Below, piece by piece: positions 15,045-24,183 of a DNA stretch of 64,000 nucleotides (its first letter is position 1; every line of letters starts with the position of its first letter). This DNA is from Sphaerisporangium perillae (GTDB lineage Bacteria > Actinomycetota > Actinomycetes > Streptosporangiales > Streptosporangiaceae), in assembly GCF_023276435.1 (NCBI RefSeq), contig NZ_JALLPO010000015.1:1-64000 (forward strand), read 5' to 3'. The notes under the pieces were generated by a model. It did not search any database. It had not been told where the DNA came from and saw only the letters and a list, made by a program, of their open reading frames with translations. The translations under genes were made by a program, and so were the position numbers.

Positions 15045-16493
15045 TCAGCGGGTGCCGGCGGCAGGCTGGTCCTTACGCCATTCTCCACCGCGCTCCTCCT
15101 TCAGGTGCGAGAGGATCGTCGCCGCGGCCGTGCGCGCGGTGGACACGCAGGCCGGGATGCCGAGGCCGTCGTACGCGGCGCCGCACACGGCGAGGCCCGG
15201 CTGGACGGCGACCGCGGCGCGGATGCGCGCGACCCGGTCGAGATGCCCGACCTCGTACTGCGGCAGCGCGCCGCCCCAGCGGGTCACCCGGCTCTGGAGG
15301 GGCAGACCCCGCACCCCCATGACCTCGGCCATCTCGGCCATCGCGAGTGCCACCAGCTCGGCGTCGTCGCGCTGGAGGACCGCCTCCTCGCCGAGCCGCC
15401 CGATGGAGCAGCGCAGGACGAGCACGGCCGGGTCGGCCTCGGCCAGATGGGGCCACTTGACCGTGCTGAACGTCGCGGCCTTGACCGTCCGTCCCTCGAC
15501 CGGCGGCACCAGGTACCCGCTGCCGGCCGGCTGCTCGGGGAACGCCGCGCGCGGGTAGGCCAGGGTGACGATGGCCATGCTCGCGTACTCGATGCGGGAC
15601 AGCTCGGCGGCGGCCTTCGGCACCTCGCCGGCCAGCAGGCGGCCGGCCGCCGGAGCGGGCGTCGCGATGATCACCGCGTCGGCCTCGATCGTCTCGGGGG
15701 CCCTCGCCGGCCCGGCCACGAGGCTCCATCCATCGCTCGTGCGCCTCAGCTCGCGCACCATGACACCGGTCCTGATCTCGGCGCCCGAGGCCGCGGCGAC
15801 CGCCGGCGGCAGGGCGCCCATGCCGCCCTTCAGCGTGGTGAACACCGGCCCGGCGTCCTTCGGGGCCTTCTCGGTGATGGCACGCGCCGCCCGGAGCAGC
15901 GAGCGCTCGGTGCGGGCGGCCGTCGCGATGGCGGGCATGGTGGCGTCCAGCGAGAGCGTCTCCGCGCGCCCGGCGTACACGCCGCCGAGCAGCGGCTCCA
16001 CCATCCGGTCGAGGACCTCGCCGCCCACGCGCGCCCGGATGTAGGCCGCGACCGAGACGTCGGAGGTGATCAAAGTCGCGGGCAGGATCTGGTCGAGCGG
16101 CACCCTGGCGAGGCCGCCGGGCGACAAAATGCCCGAGCGGGCGAGCTCGGCGATGTCCGCGGGCACGCCCATGACCTGTCCCTTGGGCATCGACCGCAGC
16201 GCGCCTCTGCTGAGGATGGACGCGCCGACGGGAGCGGGGTGGACCAGCTCGTCGCCGAGCCCCACCATGCGCGCGAGCTCCTTGCCCTCCGGCCGCCGGG
16301 CCAGCATGGCCTCCGCGCCCTCGTCCACCTGGATGCCCGCGATCGGCGTGGCGTGCAGCTTGCCCCCGACGCGCGAAGCGCCCTCCAGCACGGTCACCGT
16401 GAGGCCATCGTCCTCCTGGCGGAGATACCAGGCCGCCGCCAGTCCCGCTATGCCCCCGCCGACGACCACGACGTGCCGCCGAGTTCGTTCCAT
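15045..16493 (-). CDS. hemY: Coproporphyrinogen III oxidase (protoporphyrinogen oxidase family)
   Basis: 482 aa. N-terminal FAD motif HVVVVGGGIAGLAAAWYLR, followed by VLEGASRVGGKLHA. The C-terminal FAD contact is AVCGAAYDGLGIPACVSTARTAA. With a neighbouring hemQ, the coproporphyrin-dependent pathway is expected, so the substrate is coproporphyrinogen III (also named cgoX). The enzyme removes six electrons using oxygen. The gene starts the hemY-hemQ operon, and hemE lies 1.3 kb away on the same strand. Confidence 0.93.
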   Translation of the reverse strand: MERTRRHVVVVGGGIAGLAAAWYLRQEDDGLTVTVLEGASRVGGKLHATPIAGIQVDEGAEAMLARRPEGKELARMVGLGDELVHPAPVGASILSRGALRSMPKGQVMGVPADIAELARSGILSPGGLARVPLDQILPATLITSDVSVAAYIRARVGGEVLDRMVEPLLGGVYAGRAETLSLDATMPAIATAARTERSLLRAARAITEKAPKDAGPVFTTLKGGMGALPPAVAAASGAEIRTGVMVRELRRTSDGWSLVAGPARAPETIEADAVIIATPAPAAGRLLAGEVPKAAAELSRIEYASMAIVTLAYPRAAFPEQPAGSGYLVPPVEGRTVKAATFSTVKWPHLAEADPAVLVLRCSIGRLGEEAVLQRDDAELVALAMAEMAEVMGVRGLPLQSRVTRWGGALPQYEVGHLDRVARIRAAVAVQPGLAVCGAAYDGLGIPACVSTARTAAATILSHLKEERGGEWRKDQPAAGTR

Positions 16494-16628
16494 GCCTCAA
16501 GACGTTACCCGTCACCAGGCTCGGTCCGCTCAGAGGGACGGCCTCGCCCGCGGGTCCGGATCGAGAACGTGACGCCATTGTGACGCCGCGCACAAAACCC
16601 CGGCCCGGCCGGTGCCGTCAACCAAGGC

Positions 16629-17777
16629 ATGAGCAGATTACGGTGCCGCCCGCCCCTCCTGGTGGCCTTGGCGGCCGTTGTGTTCGTCATCTCAGGATGC
16701 GGTGGTTCAGGGGACTCCAGCATGGGCGACGCTCCTGCCGTCGCGCCCGCGCAGGGGGCACCGGCCGATGCGCAGGCCGGCGATACCGGCCAGGACGCCG
16801 AGGCCTCCACGAGCGCCCGGGCCACGGACGTGAAGGTGCGGCAGGCGGACCGGGCGATCGTGTACACCGGCGAGCTCACCGTCCGCGCCAAGGACGTCAC
16901 CGCCGCGGCCGACACGGCCAAGGGGATCGTCACCGAGGCCGGCGGGCGGCTCGACCGCGAGCAGGCGACCTCCGTCGGCGGCCGGGACGACGCCACCCTC
17001 GTCTTCAAGATCCCTCCGGACCGGTATCCGTCCGTGGTCGACCGGCTCGGCAAGGAGCTGGGCAAGCGCGAGTCGCTGAACCTGGGCACCGAGGACGTGA
17101 CCGAGGAGATCGCCGACGTGGACAGCCGGGTGAAGTCCGCCAAGGCCGGCCTGGCGCAGGTCCGCACGTTCCTGAAGAGGGCGGGCGACATCAAGGAGGT
17201 GCTGCAGGTGGAGCGGGAGATCTCCACCAGGGAGGCCGACCTGGAGGCGCTGCAGGCCCGGCAGCGCAGCCTCGCCACGCAGACCGCGTCCGGCACGCTG
17301 ACCCTGCACCTGGTCAACACCCCGCCTCCCGCGCCGGTGGTGAAGAAGCCGAAGCCGCAGCCCGCGAACTTCCTCAGCGGCCTGAAGACCGGGTGGAACG
17401 CCCTGACCACCACGGTCCGGGTCTCCCTGGCGATCTTCGGCGCGCTCCTGCCCTGGCTGGTGGTGCTCGCCGTGCTCTGGCTCGCCTACGTGCTCCTGCG
17501 CCGCCGCGTGCCGTCCCTCGTGGGTCAGGGCCGTGCGGGCCGGGCGGCGCCGCCCGCGCCGGAGCCCGAGCCCCGGCCGGAGCCCGCCGAGATCCCTTAC
17601 GCCACCGAGCCAGTTCGGCCCGGCGAGCGCGCCGGGGCGGCCCCGCGGGTCGAGGCGACGGACGTACCCGTGTGGCGGGGCACCGTCGAGGGTCCCCAGC
17701 CGGGCGGTCCGCGCGCACCCGGTGAACCGGGCGCGTCCGGCCGGCCAGGGGCATCGGACGAGCGAGGCGAGCACTGA
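16629..17777 (+). CDS. DUF4349 lipoprotein with C-terminal membrane helix
   Basis: 382 aa. A lipoprotein signal (LLVALAAVVFVISGCGG) puts the lipidated Cys near residue 24. Residues about 70-240 are DUF4349: beta-strand-rich DRAIVYTGELTVRAKDV and IPPDRYPSVVDRLGKEL, then a coiled-coil (DVTEEIADVDSRVKSAKAGLAQVRTFLKRAGDIKEVLQVEREISTREADLEALQARQRSL). One transmembrane helix is at about 275-300 (LAIFGALLPWLVVLAVLWLAYVLL). A Pro/Gly-rich cytosolic tail ends the protein. Function of the family is not settled. It abuts hemE tail to tail with no gap. Confidence 0.85.
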   Translation: MSRLRCRPPLLVALAAVVFVISGCGGSGDSSMGDAPAVAPAQGAPADAQAGDTGQDAEASTSARATDVKVRQADRAIVYTGELTVRAKDVTAAADTAKGIVTEAGGRLDREQATSVGGRDDATLVFKIPPDRYPSVVDRLGKELGKRESLNLGTEDVTEEIADVDSRVKSAKAGLAQVRTFLKRAGDIKEVLQVEREISTREADLEALQARQRSLATQTASGTLTLHLVNTPPPAPVVKKPKPQPANFLSGLKTGWNALTTTVRVSLAIFGALLPWLVVLAVLWLAYVLLRRRVPSLVGQGRAGRAAPPAPEPEPRPEPAEIPYATEPVRPGERAGAAPRVEATDVPVWRGTVEGPQPGGPRAPGEPGASGRPGASDERGEH

Positions 17778-18815
17778 TCAGCGGGCGGAGGCCTCGTGGA
17801 CGAGGTCGGTGAGGCGGGCCAGCCGGTCCGGATCGGTCGTGGGCAGCACCCCGTGGCCGAGGTTGAACACGTGGCCCTCAGCCGAGCGCCCGCGGGCCAC
17901 GATGTCGCGGGCGCGGCGCTCGATGACCTCCCATGGCGCGAACAGGACGGCCGGGTCCAGGTTGCCCTGCAGCGCCTTGCCCGCGCCCACGCGGCGCGCG
18001 GCCTCGTCGAGGGGGACCCGCCAGTCGACGCCGACCACGTCGGCGCCGGCCTCGCCGAGCAGCCCGAGCAGCTCCCCGGTGCCCACGCCGAAGTGGATGC
18101 GCGGCACGTCCAGATCGGCCAGGCCCGCGAAGATGCGGCTGCTGTACGGCAGGACGAACTCGCGGTAGTCGTCAGGGGCGACGGCGCCGGCCCAGGAGTC
18201 GAAGAGCTGGATCGCCGAGGCTCCGGCGTCCACCTGCATCCGCAGGTAGGCCACCGTGATCTCGGTGAGGCGGTCCATGAGGGCGTGCCAGAGCGCCGGC
18301 TCGCCGTACATCATGGCCTTGGTGTGGTCGTGGTTCTTGGAGGGGCCGCCCTCGATGAGGTAGGAGGCCAGCGTGAAGGGGGCGCCGGCGAAGCCGATGA
18401 GCGGCGTGCCGCCGAGCTCCTTGGTCAGCGCGCCGATGGCCTCGGTGACGTAGGGCACGTCGTCGGGTGAGAGGGCGCGCAGGGCCGCCACGCCGGCGGT
18501 GTCCCTGATCGGGTCGGCGACGACCGGGCCAACGCCGGGCTTGATGTCGAGGTCGATGCCGATGGCCTTCAGGGGGACCACGATGTCGCTGAAGAAGATC
18601 GCCGCGTCCACTCCGTACCGCCGCACGGGCTGCATCGTGATCTCCACGATGAGGTCAGGGGTCGCGCACGCGGTGAGCATCGGCACGTCGGCGCGCACGG
18701 CGCGGTATTCGGGCAGTGATCGTCCCGCCTGGCGCATGTACCAGACCGGGGTGTGCGGCACGGGCAGTCGCCGGCACGCGCGGACGAAGGGGGAGTCGGC
18801 GGTCTCGGGATTCAC
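17778..18815 (-). CDS. hemE: Uroporphyrinogen decarboxylase
   Basis: 345 aa from GTG at 18815. The signature [15 protein letters not shown] carries the substrate-binding Arg. [13 protein letters not shown] holds the catalytic Asp region, followed by [17 protein letters not shown] and [12 protein letters not shown] with the conserved His. The enzyme removes four carboxyl groups to give coproporphyrinogen III, the substrate of the hemY product 1.3 kb away. Its stop abuts the DUF4349 gene. An ATG 27 bp upstream is an alternative start. Confidence 0.95.
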   Translation of the reverse strand: MNPETADSPFVRACRRLPVPHTPVWYMRQAGRSLPEYRAVRADVPMLTACATPDLIVEITMQPVRRYGVDAAIFFSDIVVPLKAIGIDLDIKPGVGPVVADPIRDTAGVAALRALSPDDVPYVTEAIGALTKELGGTPLIGFAGAPFTLASYLIEGGPSKNHDHTKAMMYGEPALWHALMDRLTEITVAYLRMQVDAGASAIQLFDSWAGAVAPDDYREFVLPYSSRIFAGLADLDVPRIHFGVGTGELLGLLGEAGADVVGVDWRVPLDEAARRVGAGKALQGNLDPAVLFAPWEVIERRARDIVARGRSAEGHVFNLGHGVLPTTDPDRLARLTDLVHEASAR

Positions 18816-19298
18816 CCGTCCAGAGTGCCATGCGAAGGGCACGCCCGGCGCATCGCGTGGCGCCGGAGGATGTCCTGTGCCGTCCTGGGAGTCGACGGCA
18901 AAGTTTGCCGCGAAAAAGTTACCTATCTGGCTGATGTCCGGTCATGGCGATTGAAGCCGCGATCCGTACACTATGTCTGGTTCGGTACACGCAGAGCCGG
19001 GCCGCGGTGGCCGCCGGCCGCGTCAACCAGCGGCCACGCGCAGGTACAGTACGTCTCACGCGAGGTTCGTGATCATGTCGCGGCTGGATCAAATGTTCGC
19101 CAAATCACCGCGCGGCGCTGATTCGGTGACCACTTTCGGGACACGCCGAGCGCGTTGCGGGGAAATGTCGCCGTGACGTGTCAACGTCGGACCAGCCCTC
19201 GAGTTCACGGACAAGGCGCGCGGGGGGAGCGCCGGCCAGGCGACGCGCACCCCTGTCCGTGCGAGCTCTCGATCTTGGGATCCGACGAAAGGCCCGCG
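18816..19298. other. 483-bp gap, no gene recognised
   Basis: The region upstream of hemE has no protein with family resemblance on either strand and is less GC-rich than its neighbours around 18895-18990. It probably carries the hemE promoter. Nothing else is supported. Confidence 0.5.
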
Positions 19299-19448
19299 AT
19301 GACCGCGATGTGGAGTTCCTCCGAGCACCGCACTGTGCATTGTGCGCTCCGTGCCGGCGAGCAGGGGTGCGTCGAAGAACCCTGCCACGACCTCCACCAC
19401 GACCGGGTCTACATGGAGCGTGGCGGCACACCGGTGATGGCGGCTTGA
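19299..19448 (+). CDS. Small Cys/His-containing hypothetical protein
   Basis: 49 aa from ATG at 19299, with GAAAGG 8 bp upstream. The sequence holds HRTVHCALRAGEQGCVEEPCHDLHHDRVYMERGG, with three Cys and five His that could bind a metal. The frame also extends upstream to 19155. No family is recognised. The next gene starts 69 bp downstream. It may be a spurious frame. Confidence 0.3.
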   Translation: MTAMWSSSEHRTVHCALRAGEQGCVEEPCHDLHHDRVYMERGGTPVMAA

Positions 19449-19517
19449 TCACCTTCCATGTCCCCGGCGCATACCCCCCTGCTTCCCGCCCCGCCCGCTC
19501 CGGCCTACGCTGCCATC

Positions 19518-20120
19518 ATGACCATCGGTGACGCGCCACCGGCCCCTGCCGCATTCCGGCGGGCGCTGGAGAGCCTGCGTCCCACCGAGGTCAGGCCCGA
19601 GATCGAGCTGGAGGACATCCCCGCCCCGCAGCGGCTGGCCCCTTACTCCGGCGCGGTCGGCGCGTCGGTCTACCGGGACGACGACGAACTCGCCGTCGGC
19701 CGGTTGATCATGTTGTTCGACCCCGACGGCCAGCGTGGCTGGGACGGCCCGTTCCGCCTGGTCGCCTATGTCCGCGCCGACATGGAGCCGGAGATCACCT
19801 CCGACCCGATGCTCGGGCCCGTGGCGTGGAGCTGGCTGACCGAGTCCCTGGACTCCCACCAGGCACAGTACGCCGCCGCGGGCGGCACGGTCACCCGCGC
19901 CGTCTCCGAGGGGTTCGGCAACAAGTCCGACGATCCGGTCACCACCGAGCTGGAGCTGCGCGCGTCGTGGTCCCCCCTGGAGGAGGATCTGTCGGCCCAC
20001 GTCGCCGCCTGGTGCGACCTCATCTGCCTCGCGGCGGGCATTCCACCACTGCCACCTGACGTCGCGGCCCTCCCGCCGCGGGCCGCGCGTCGAGAAGACC
20101 CGGAGTCCTTCAGGACGTGA
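19518..20120 (+). CDS. DUF3000 domain protein
   Basis: 200 aa, ATG at 19518. Matches the actinobacterial DUF3000 family along its length: PAAFRRALESLRPTEVRPEIELEDIPAPQRLAPYSGAV, then DELAVGRLIMLFDPDGQ, WDGPFRLVAYVRADMEPEI and a tail with LELRASWSPLEEDLSAHVAAWCDLI. Function is unknown. It overlaps the RNase D gene by 4 bp (GTGA), a pairing widespread in actinobacteria, so a link to RNA metabolism is possible. Confidence 0.88.
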   Translation: MTIGDAPPAPAAFRRALESLRPTEVRPEIELEDIPAPQRLAPYSGAVGASVYRDDDELAVGRLIMLFDPDGQRGWDGPFRLVAYVRADMEPEITSDPMLGPVAWSWLTESLDSHQAQYAAAGGTVTRAVSEGFGNKSDDPVTTELELRASWSPLEEDLSAHVAAWCDLICLAAGIPPLPPDVAALPPRAARREDPESFRT

Positions 20121-21367
20121 CCGACGACGAAATCATCCCCGCATCCGAGATAGTGCCGCTCCTGGAACCCCGCGAGGGCATCCCGCCGGTCATCGAGGAC
20201 CCCGCCGCGCTCGCCGCGGCCGTACGCGCGTTCGCGAGCGGCACCGGCCCGGTCGCCGTGGACGCCGAGCGCGCCTCCGGTTACCGCTACAGCGGCCGGG
20301 CATATCTGGTTCAGCTGCGCCGGGCCGGAGCCGGCAGCGCGCTGATCGACCCCATCGCCTGCCCCGACCTGTCGGAGCTGGACGCCGCGCTGGCCGGCGC
20401 CGAGATCGTCCTGCACGCCGCCACGCAGGACCTCGCCTGCCTGGCGGAGCTCGGCTTCACCCCCCGCAGCCTGTTCGACACCGAGCTGGCCGGGCGGCTC
20501 CTCGGTTACGAGCGGGTGGGCCTCGGCACGATGGTGGAGAACGTCCTCGGCCTGCGCCTGGAGAAGGGGCACTCGGCCGCGGACTGGTCCCATCGGCCGC
20601 TCCCCGAAGACTGGCTGCGCTACGCCGCGCTCGACGTCGAGGTGCTCACCGAGCTGCGCGACGTGCTGTACGAGGAGCTGGAGACCGGCGGGAAGCTCCC
20701 CTGGGCGCAGGAGGAGTTCGCGGCGATCCTCGCCGCTCCCCCGGCGCCGCCCCGCGTCGACCCATGGCGGCGCACCTCCGGCATCCACCGGGTGCGCTCT
20801 CTGCGCGGGCTCGCCGTGGTGCGCGAGCTGTGGACGCTGCGCGACGAGCTCGCGCGCGAGGCCGACCTGGCGCCCGGCAGGGTGCTGCCGGACTCGGCGA
20901 TCGTGACGGCCGCGCTGGAGCAGCCGCGCACGACCAAGGCCCTTACGGAAATCGCGCCGTTCACCGGGCGCAGCGCCCGGCGTCACCTGCGCGAATGGCT
21001 GAACGCCATCGGCCGGGCGCGCGTGCTCCCCGACGCCGAGCTCCCGCAGCCGAGCGGGCCCGGCGACGGCCCGCCACCGGCGAACCGCTGGGCGGACCGC
21101 GACCCCGCCGCCGCCAGGCGGCTGGCCGCCGCCCGCTCCGCCGTCGCCGCGCTCGCCGAGGCCCACCACATGCCCACGGAGAACCTCCTGCAGCCCGAGG
21201 CGATCCGCCGCCTCACCTGGGAGCCTCCCGAGGACCTCGGTGACGACGCGGTGGCCGAACGGCTGCGACGGCTCGGCGCCCGCGAGTGGCAGATCTCCCT
21301 GACGGCCCACGCCCTGTCCAAGGCGCTGATCCGCCTGGCCGCCCGCGAAGAGCTGGCCGAAGGCTAA
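20117..21367 (+). CDS. rnd: Ribonuclease D-like 3'-5' exonuclease (DEDD + HRDC)
   Basis: 416 aa from GTG at 20117. The DEDDy exonuclease fold spans about residues 40-200: Asp/Glu in PVAVDAERASGYRYSGRAYLVQLRR, Asp in LHAATQDLACLAELG, and the final Tyr-Asp pair in DWLRYAALDVEVLTEL. An HRDC helical domain follows at about 225-300 (SLRGLAVVRELWTLRDELAREADLAPGRVLPD). The enzyme trims 3' ends of structured RNAs such as tRNA precursors. It is co-translated with DUF3000 and its stop overlaps the convergent LacI-type gene. Confidence 0.9.
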   Translation: MTDDEIIPASEIVPLLEPREGIPPVIEDPAALAAAVRAFASGTGPVAVDAERASGYRYSGRAYLVQLRRAGAGSALIDPIACPDLSELDAALAGAEIVLHAATQDLACLAELGFTPRSLFDTELAGRLLGYERVGLGTMVENVLGLRLEKGHSAADWSHRPLPEDWLRYAALDVEVLTELRDVLYEELETGGKLPWAQEEFAAILAAPPAPPRVDPWRRTSGIHRVRSLRGLAVVRELWTLRDELAREADLAPGRVLPDSAIVTAALEQPRTTKALTEIAPFTGRSARRHLREWLNAIGRARVLPDAELPQPSGPGDGPPPANRWADRDPAAARRLAAARSAVAALAEAHHMPTENLLQPEAIRRLTWEPPEDLGDDAVAERLRRLGAREWQISLTAHALSKALIRLAAREELAEG

Positions 21368-22413
21368 GCGCCGGTCGCGCTCCGCGGCACCGCCGCGATG
21401 CCCGGGACCGGGAGCCTCCTGACGCTCTCGCGGAGCACGACCTCGCCCTCCACGGACTCCACGCGCGGCCCGCCGCCTGCGGAGAGCGCGAGGTCCAGGG
21501 CCATCGCCCCCATGCGCGAGAGCGGCAGCCGTACCGTCGTGAGCTCGGGCACCAGGTCGCGCAGCGAGGGGATGTCGTCGAACCCGGCCAGCGACAGGTC
21601 GCGCGGCACGTCGACGCCATGCGACCTGAAGGCGGCGAGCGCCCCCATCGCCATCACGTCGTTCACCGCGAACACGCACGTGACGTCGGTCTTCATGTCC
21701 AGCAGCTCGACGGCGGCGGCATGGCCGCCGTCCCTGTCGAACCCGCCGTACACCATGACCGGCGGAGGCACGCCCAGCTCGGCCAGGCCCTCGACGAAGC
21801 CGAGCGTGCGGTCGGCCGCCGTGAACATGTGGCGCGGGCCCGCGAGCACGGCGAACCGGTGGTGCCCCTCCCCCGCGATCGCGTGCGCGAGACTGCGCCC
21901 GCCCTCGCGGTTCAGCGGGGCCACGGTGTCGGTGCCGAGCAGGGCCTGGCCGATCACGGCGACCCGCCCCCCGGAGGCCCGGTAGACGTCCAGCTCCGCG
22001 CGCAGCCGCCCGAGCATGTAGTCGTCGGAGACACGGGACCCGGTGATCAGGATCGCCCGGGCCCGCTGGGCGTGCAGGGTGGCGACCAGGGCGATCTCGC
22101 GCTCGGGGTCGCGGTAGGTGGTGCCGAGCGTCACCACCATGTCGTGCAGGTCGGCCGCGCGGATGGCGCCGTCGGCGATGGCGACGAAGTACGGGTCGGT
22201 CAGGTCCTGGATCACCACGCCGACGACGTTGCTCGCCCCGCGCGCGAGGGTCTGGGCGGCGGCGTCCACGCGGTAGCCGAGCCGCAAGGCCGACGACTCG
22301 ACCCTCGCCCGCAGGATCGCGCCCACCTGGCGGCTGCTCCCGTTGAGCACCCGCGAGGCCGTCGCCAGCGACACCCCGGCGTCCCGGGCGACGTCTTCCA
22401 GCGTGACCATCAT
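21364..22413 (-). CDS. LacI-family transcriptional regulator
   Basis: 349 aa. The N-terminal LacI helix-turn-helix and hinge are clear (VTLEDVARDAGVSLATASRVLNGSSRQVGAILRARVESSALRLGYRVDAAAQTLARG). A periplasmic-binding-protein-like effector domain follows (NVVGVVIQDLTDPYFVAIADG, and DLSLAGFDDIPSLRDLVPELTTVRLP). It probably represses a sugar-related gene. No transport or catabolic gene with it is evident; the permease upstream on the same strand is of the amino-acid type. Target unknown. Confidence 0.88.
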   Translation of the reverse strand: MMVTLEDVARDAGVSLATASRVLNGSSRQVGAILRARVESSALRLGYRVDAAAQTLARGASNVVGVVIQDLTDPYFVAIADGAIRAADLHDMVVTLGTTYRDPEREIALVATLHAQRARAILITGSRVSDDYMLGRLRAELDVYRASGGRVAVIGQALLGTDTVAPLNREGGRSLAHAIAGEGHHRFAVLAGPRHMFTAADRTLGFVEGLAELGVPPPVMVYGGFDRDGGHAAAVELLDMKTDVTCVFAVNDVMAMGALAAFRSHGVDVPRDLSLAGFDDIPSLRDLVPELTTVRLPLSRMGAMALDLALSAGGGPRVESVEGEVVLRESVRRLPVPGIAAVPRSATGA

Positions 22414-22482
22414 GGCCCTCCCCCTGCCCCTGCCCGCTCCTCTCTCAATTGTCCAGCCGTTCGCGGGTGCCCGGCCACCGAA

Positions 22483-23955
22483 TCAGCCGGCCCGTACCGG
22501 CGACGCCTCCTCCACCCGGCTGTGCCGGGCCCCGTAGGCGAAGTACAGCACGATGCCGACGGCCATCCAGAGCAGGAATCGCAGCCAGGTCTCGACCGGC
22601 AGGTTCAGCATCAGGTAGAGGCAGGCGAGCACCGAGAGGATCGGGACCAGCGGGACCAGCGGCGTGCGGAAGGACCGGGGCAGGTCGGGCCGCGTCCTGC
22701 GCAGGATCATCACCCCGATCGAGACCAGGATGAACGCGAACAGCGTGCCGATGTTCACCAGCTCCGCCAGGGCGGACAGCGGGATCAGGCCGGCGAGCAG
22801 CGCCGTGGCCACCCCGATGATCATGGTGATGCGGTAGGGCGTGCCGAACCGCGGGTGCACGGCCGCCAGCCCGCCGGGAAGCAGCCTGTCGCGGCTCATG
22901 GCGAAGAAGATGCGGCTCTGGCCGAGCATCAGGATCATCACCACCGTGGTGAGCCCGGCCAGCGCGCCGAAGCTGATGATCGTGGCGAGCCAGTCCTGGC
23001 CGACGACCCGGAAGGCGCCGGCCAGCGGAGCCGACCGGCTGAGCCGGTAGTACGGCTGCATCCCGACGACCACCAGCGACACCGCCACGTACAGCACCGT
23101 GCAGATCGCCAGGGAGGAGATGATGCCGATGGGCAGGTCGCGCTGGGGCCTGCGCGTCTCCTCCGCGGCCGTCGCGACCACGTCGAAGCCGATGAAGGCG
23201 AAGAAGACGATGGCGGCGCCGGTGAAGACGCCGAGCACCCCGTAGGCCACGGGAGTGATGCCGAACAGCACCTGGATCAGCGGCGCCTTCAGGCCGTGCA
23301 CCGCCGGCGTCGGCTGGGGCGCCGGGATGAACGGACTGTAGTTCGCGGCCTTGACGAAGAACAGGCCCGCCACGATGACGAGTATGACGACGGCCACCTT
23401 GATGGTGACCACGACCAGGTTGAACCGCGCGGACAGCTTGATGCCGGCCACCAGCACGGCTGTCAGCGCGAGCACGACGACGGCGGCCGGGACGTTGAAC
23501 ACCGCGTGCTCCCCCACCAGGGAGGGCGGCAGGTCGACCCCGAGCGTCGACAGCAACTCGCTGAAGTATCCCGACCAGCCCACCGCCACCACCGCGCCGC
23601 CGAGGGCGAGCTCGAGCATCAGGTCCCACCCGACGATCCACGCGGGGAACTCCCCGATGGTGGCGTAGGAGAACGTGTACGCCGACCCGGCCACCGGCAC
23701 GGTCGAGGCGAACTCGGCGTAGCAGAGCGCGGCGAGCGCGCAGACGACGCCCGCGACGACGAACGACAGCGCGACGGCCGGACCCGAGTTGTCCCGGGCG
23801 ACCTGGCCGGTCAGGACGAAGATCCCCGTGCCCACGATCACGCCGACGCCGAACACCGTCAGGTCGAGAGCGCTCAGGCTCCGGCGGAGCCGATGCTCGG
23901 GCGACTCGGTGTCCTCGATCGACCGCTCCACCGACTTCGTCCGGAAAATCGACAT
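22483..23955 (-). CDS. APC-superfamily amino-acid permease
   Basis: 490 aa with about 12 membrane helices. The consensus amphipathic region GVGVIVGTGIFVLTGQVARDNSGPAVALSFVVAGVVCALAALCYAEFASTVPVAGSAYTFSY is the signature of the cationic amino acid transporter branch. FIGFDVVATAAEETRRPQRDLPIGI and the C-terminal VPILSVLACLYLMLNLPVETWLRF agree. The N-terminal extension MSIFRTKSVERSIEDTESPEHRLRRSLS is typical of that branch. It probably imports a basic amino acid, but the substrate is not proven by sequence. Confidence 0.88.
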   Translation of the reverse strand: MSIFRTKSVERSIEDTESPEHRLRRSLSALDLTVFGVGVIVGTGIFVLTGQVARDNSGPAVALSFVVAGVVCALAALCYAEFASTVPVAGSAYTFSYATIGEFPAWIVGWDLMLELALGGAVVAVGWSGYFSELLSTLGVDLPPSLVGEHAVFNVPAAVVVLALTAVLVAGIKLSARFNLVVVTIKVAVVILVIVAGLFFVKAANYSPFIPAPQPTPAVHGLKAPLIQVLFGITPVAYGVLGVFTGAAIVFFAFIGFDVVATAAEETRRPQRDLPIGIISSLAICTVLYVAVSLVVVGMQPYYRLSRSAPLAGAFRVVGQDWLATIISFGALAGLTTVVMILMLGQSRIFFAMSRDRLLPGGLAAVHPRFGTPYRITMIIGVATALLAGLIPLSALAELVNIGTLFAFILVSIGVMILRRTRPDLPRSFRTPLVPLVPILSVLACLYLMLNLPVETWLRFLLWMAVGIVLYFAYGARHSRVEEASPVRAG

Positions 23956-24183
23956 CAGCGTGCCCCCTTGATCGCCCGTGATCGCGCAGGACGCCTTGCG
24001 AGAAAGCGCAGGTCATGCCTACCCCCAGCGCCGTCAAACATTCCTCCCGGACGCTGGAGGGCGGCCGGGAGACGGGCGGGGTGAACGGCCGAGCTCAGCG
24101 GCCGCGAAGCGGGCGGGGCCAGGGGCCGGGGTCAGCGGACGGGAAGTGGTCGGGGCCAGGGGCGGGGGCGGGAGCGGTCGAGG

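Noticed and set aside
21286-24084. A 932-codon plus-strand open frame
   Set aside because: It is the antisense shadow of the LacI and amino-acid permease genes; composition is His/Arg/Pro-rich with no family similarity. Similar long shadows oppose hemQ/hemY, dxs and pnkP.
23956-24183. Coding gene in the G-rich repeat region downstream of dxs
   Set aside because: Frames here are low-complexity Gly/Arg/Pro with no start context; the repeats look like simple GC-rich slippage.
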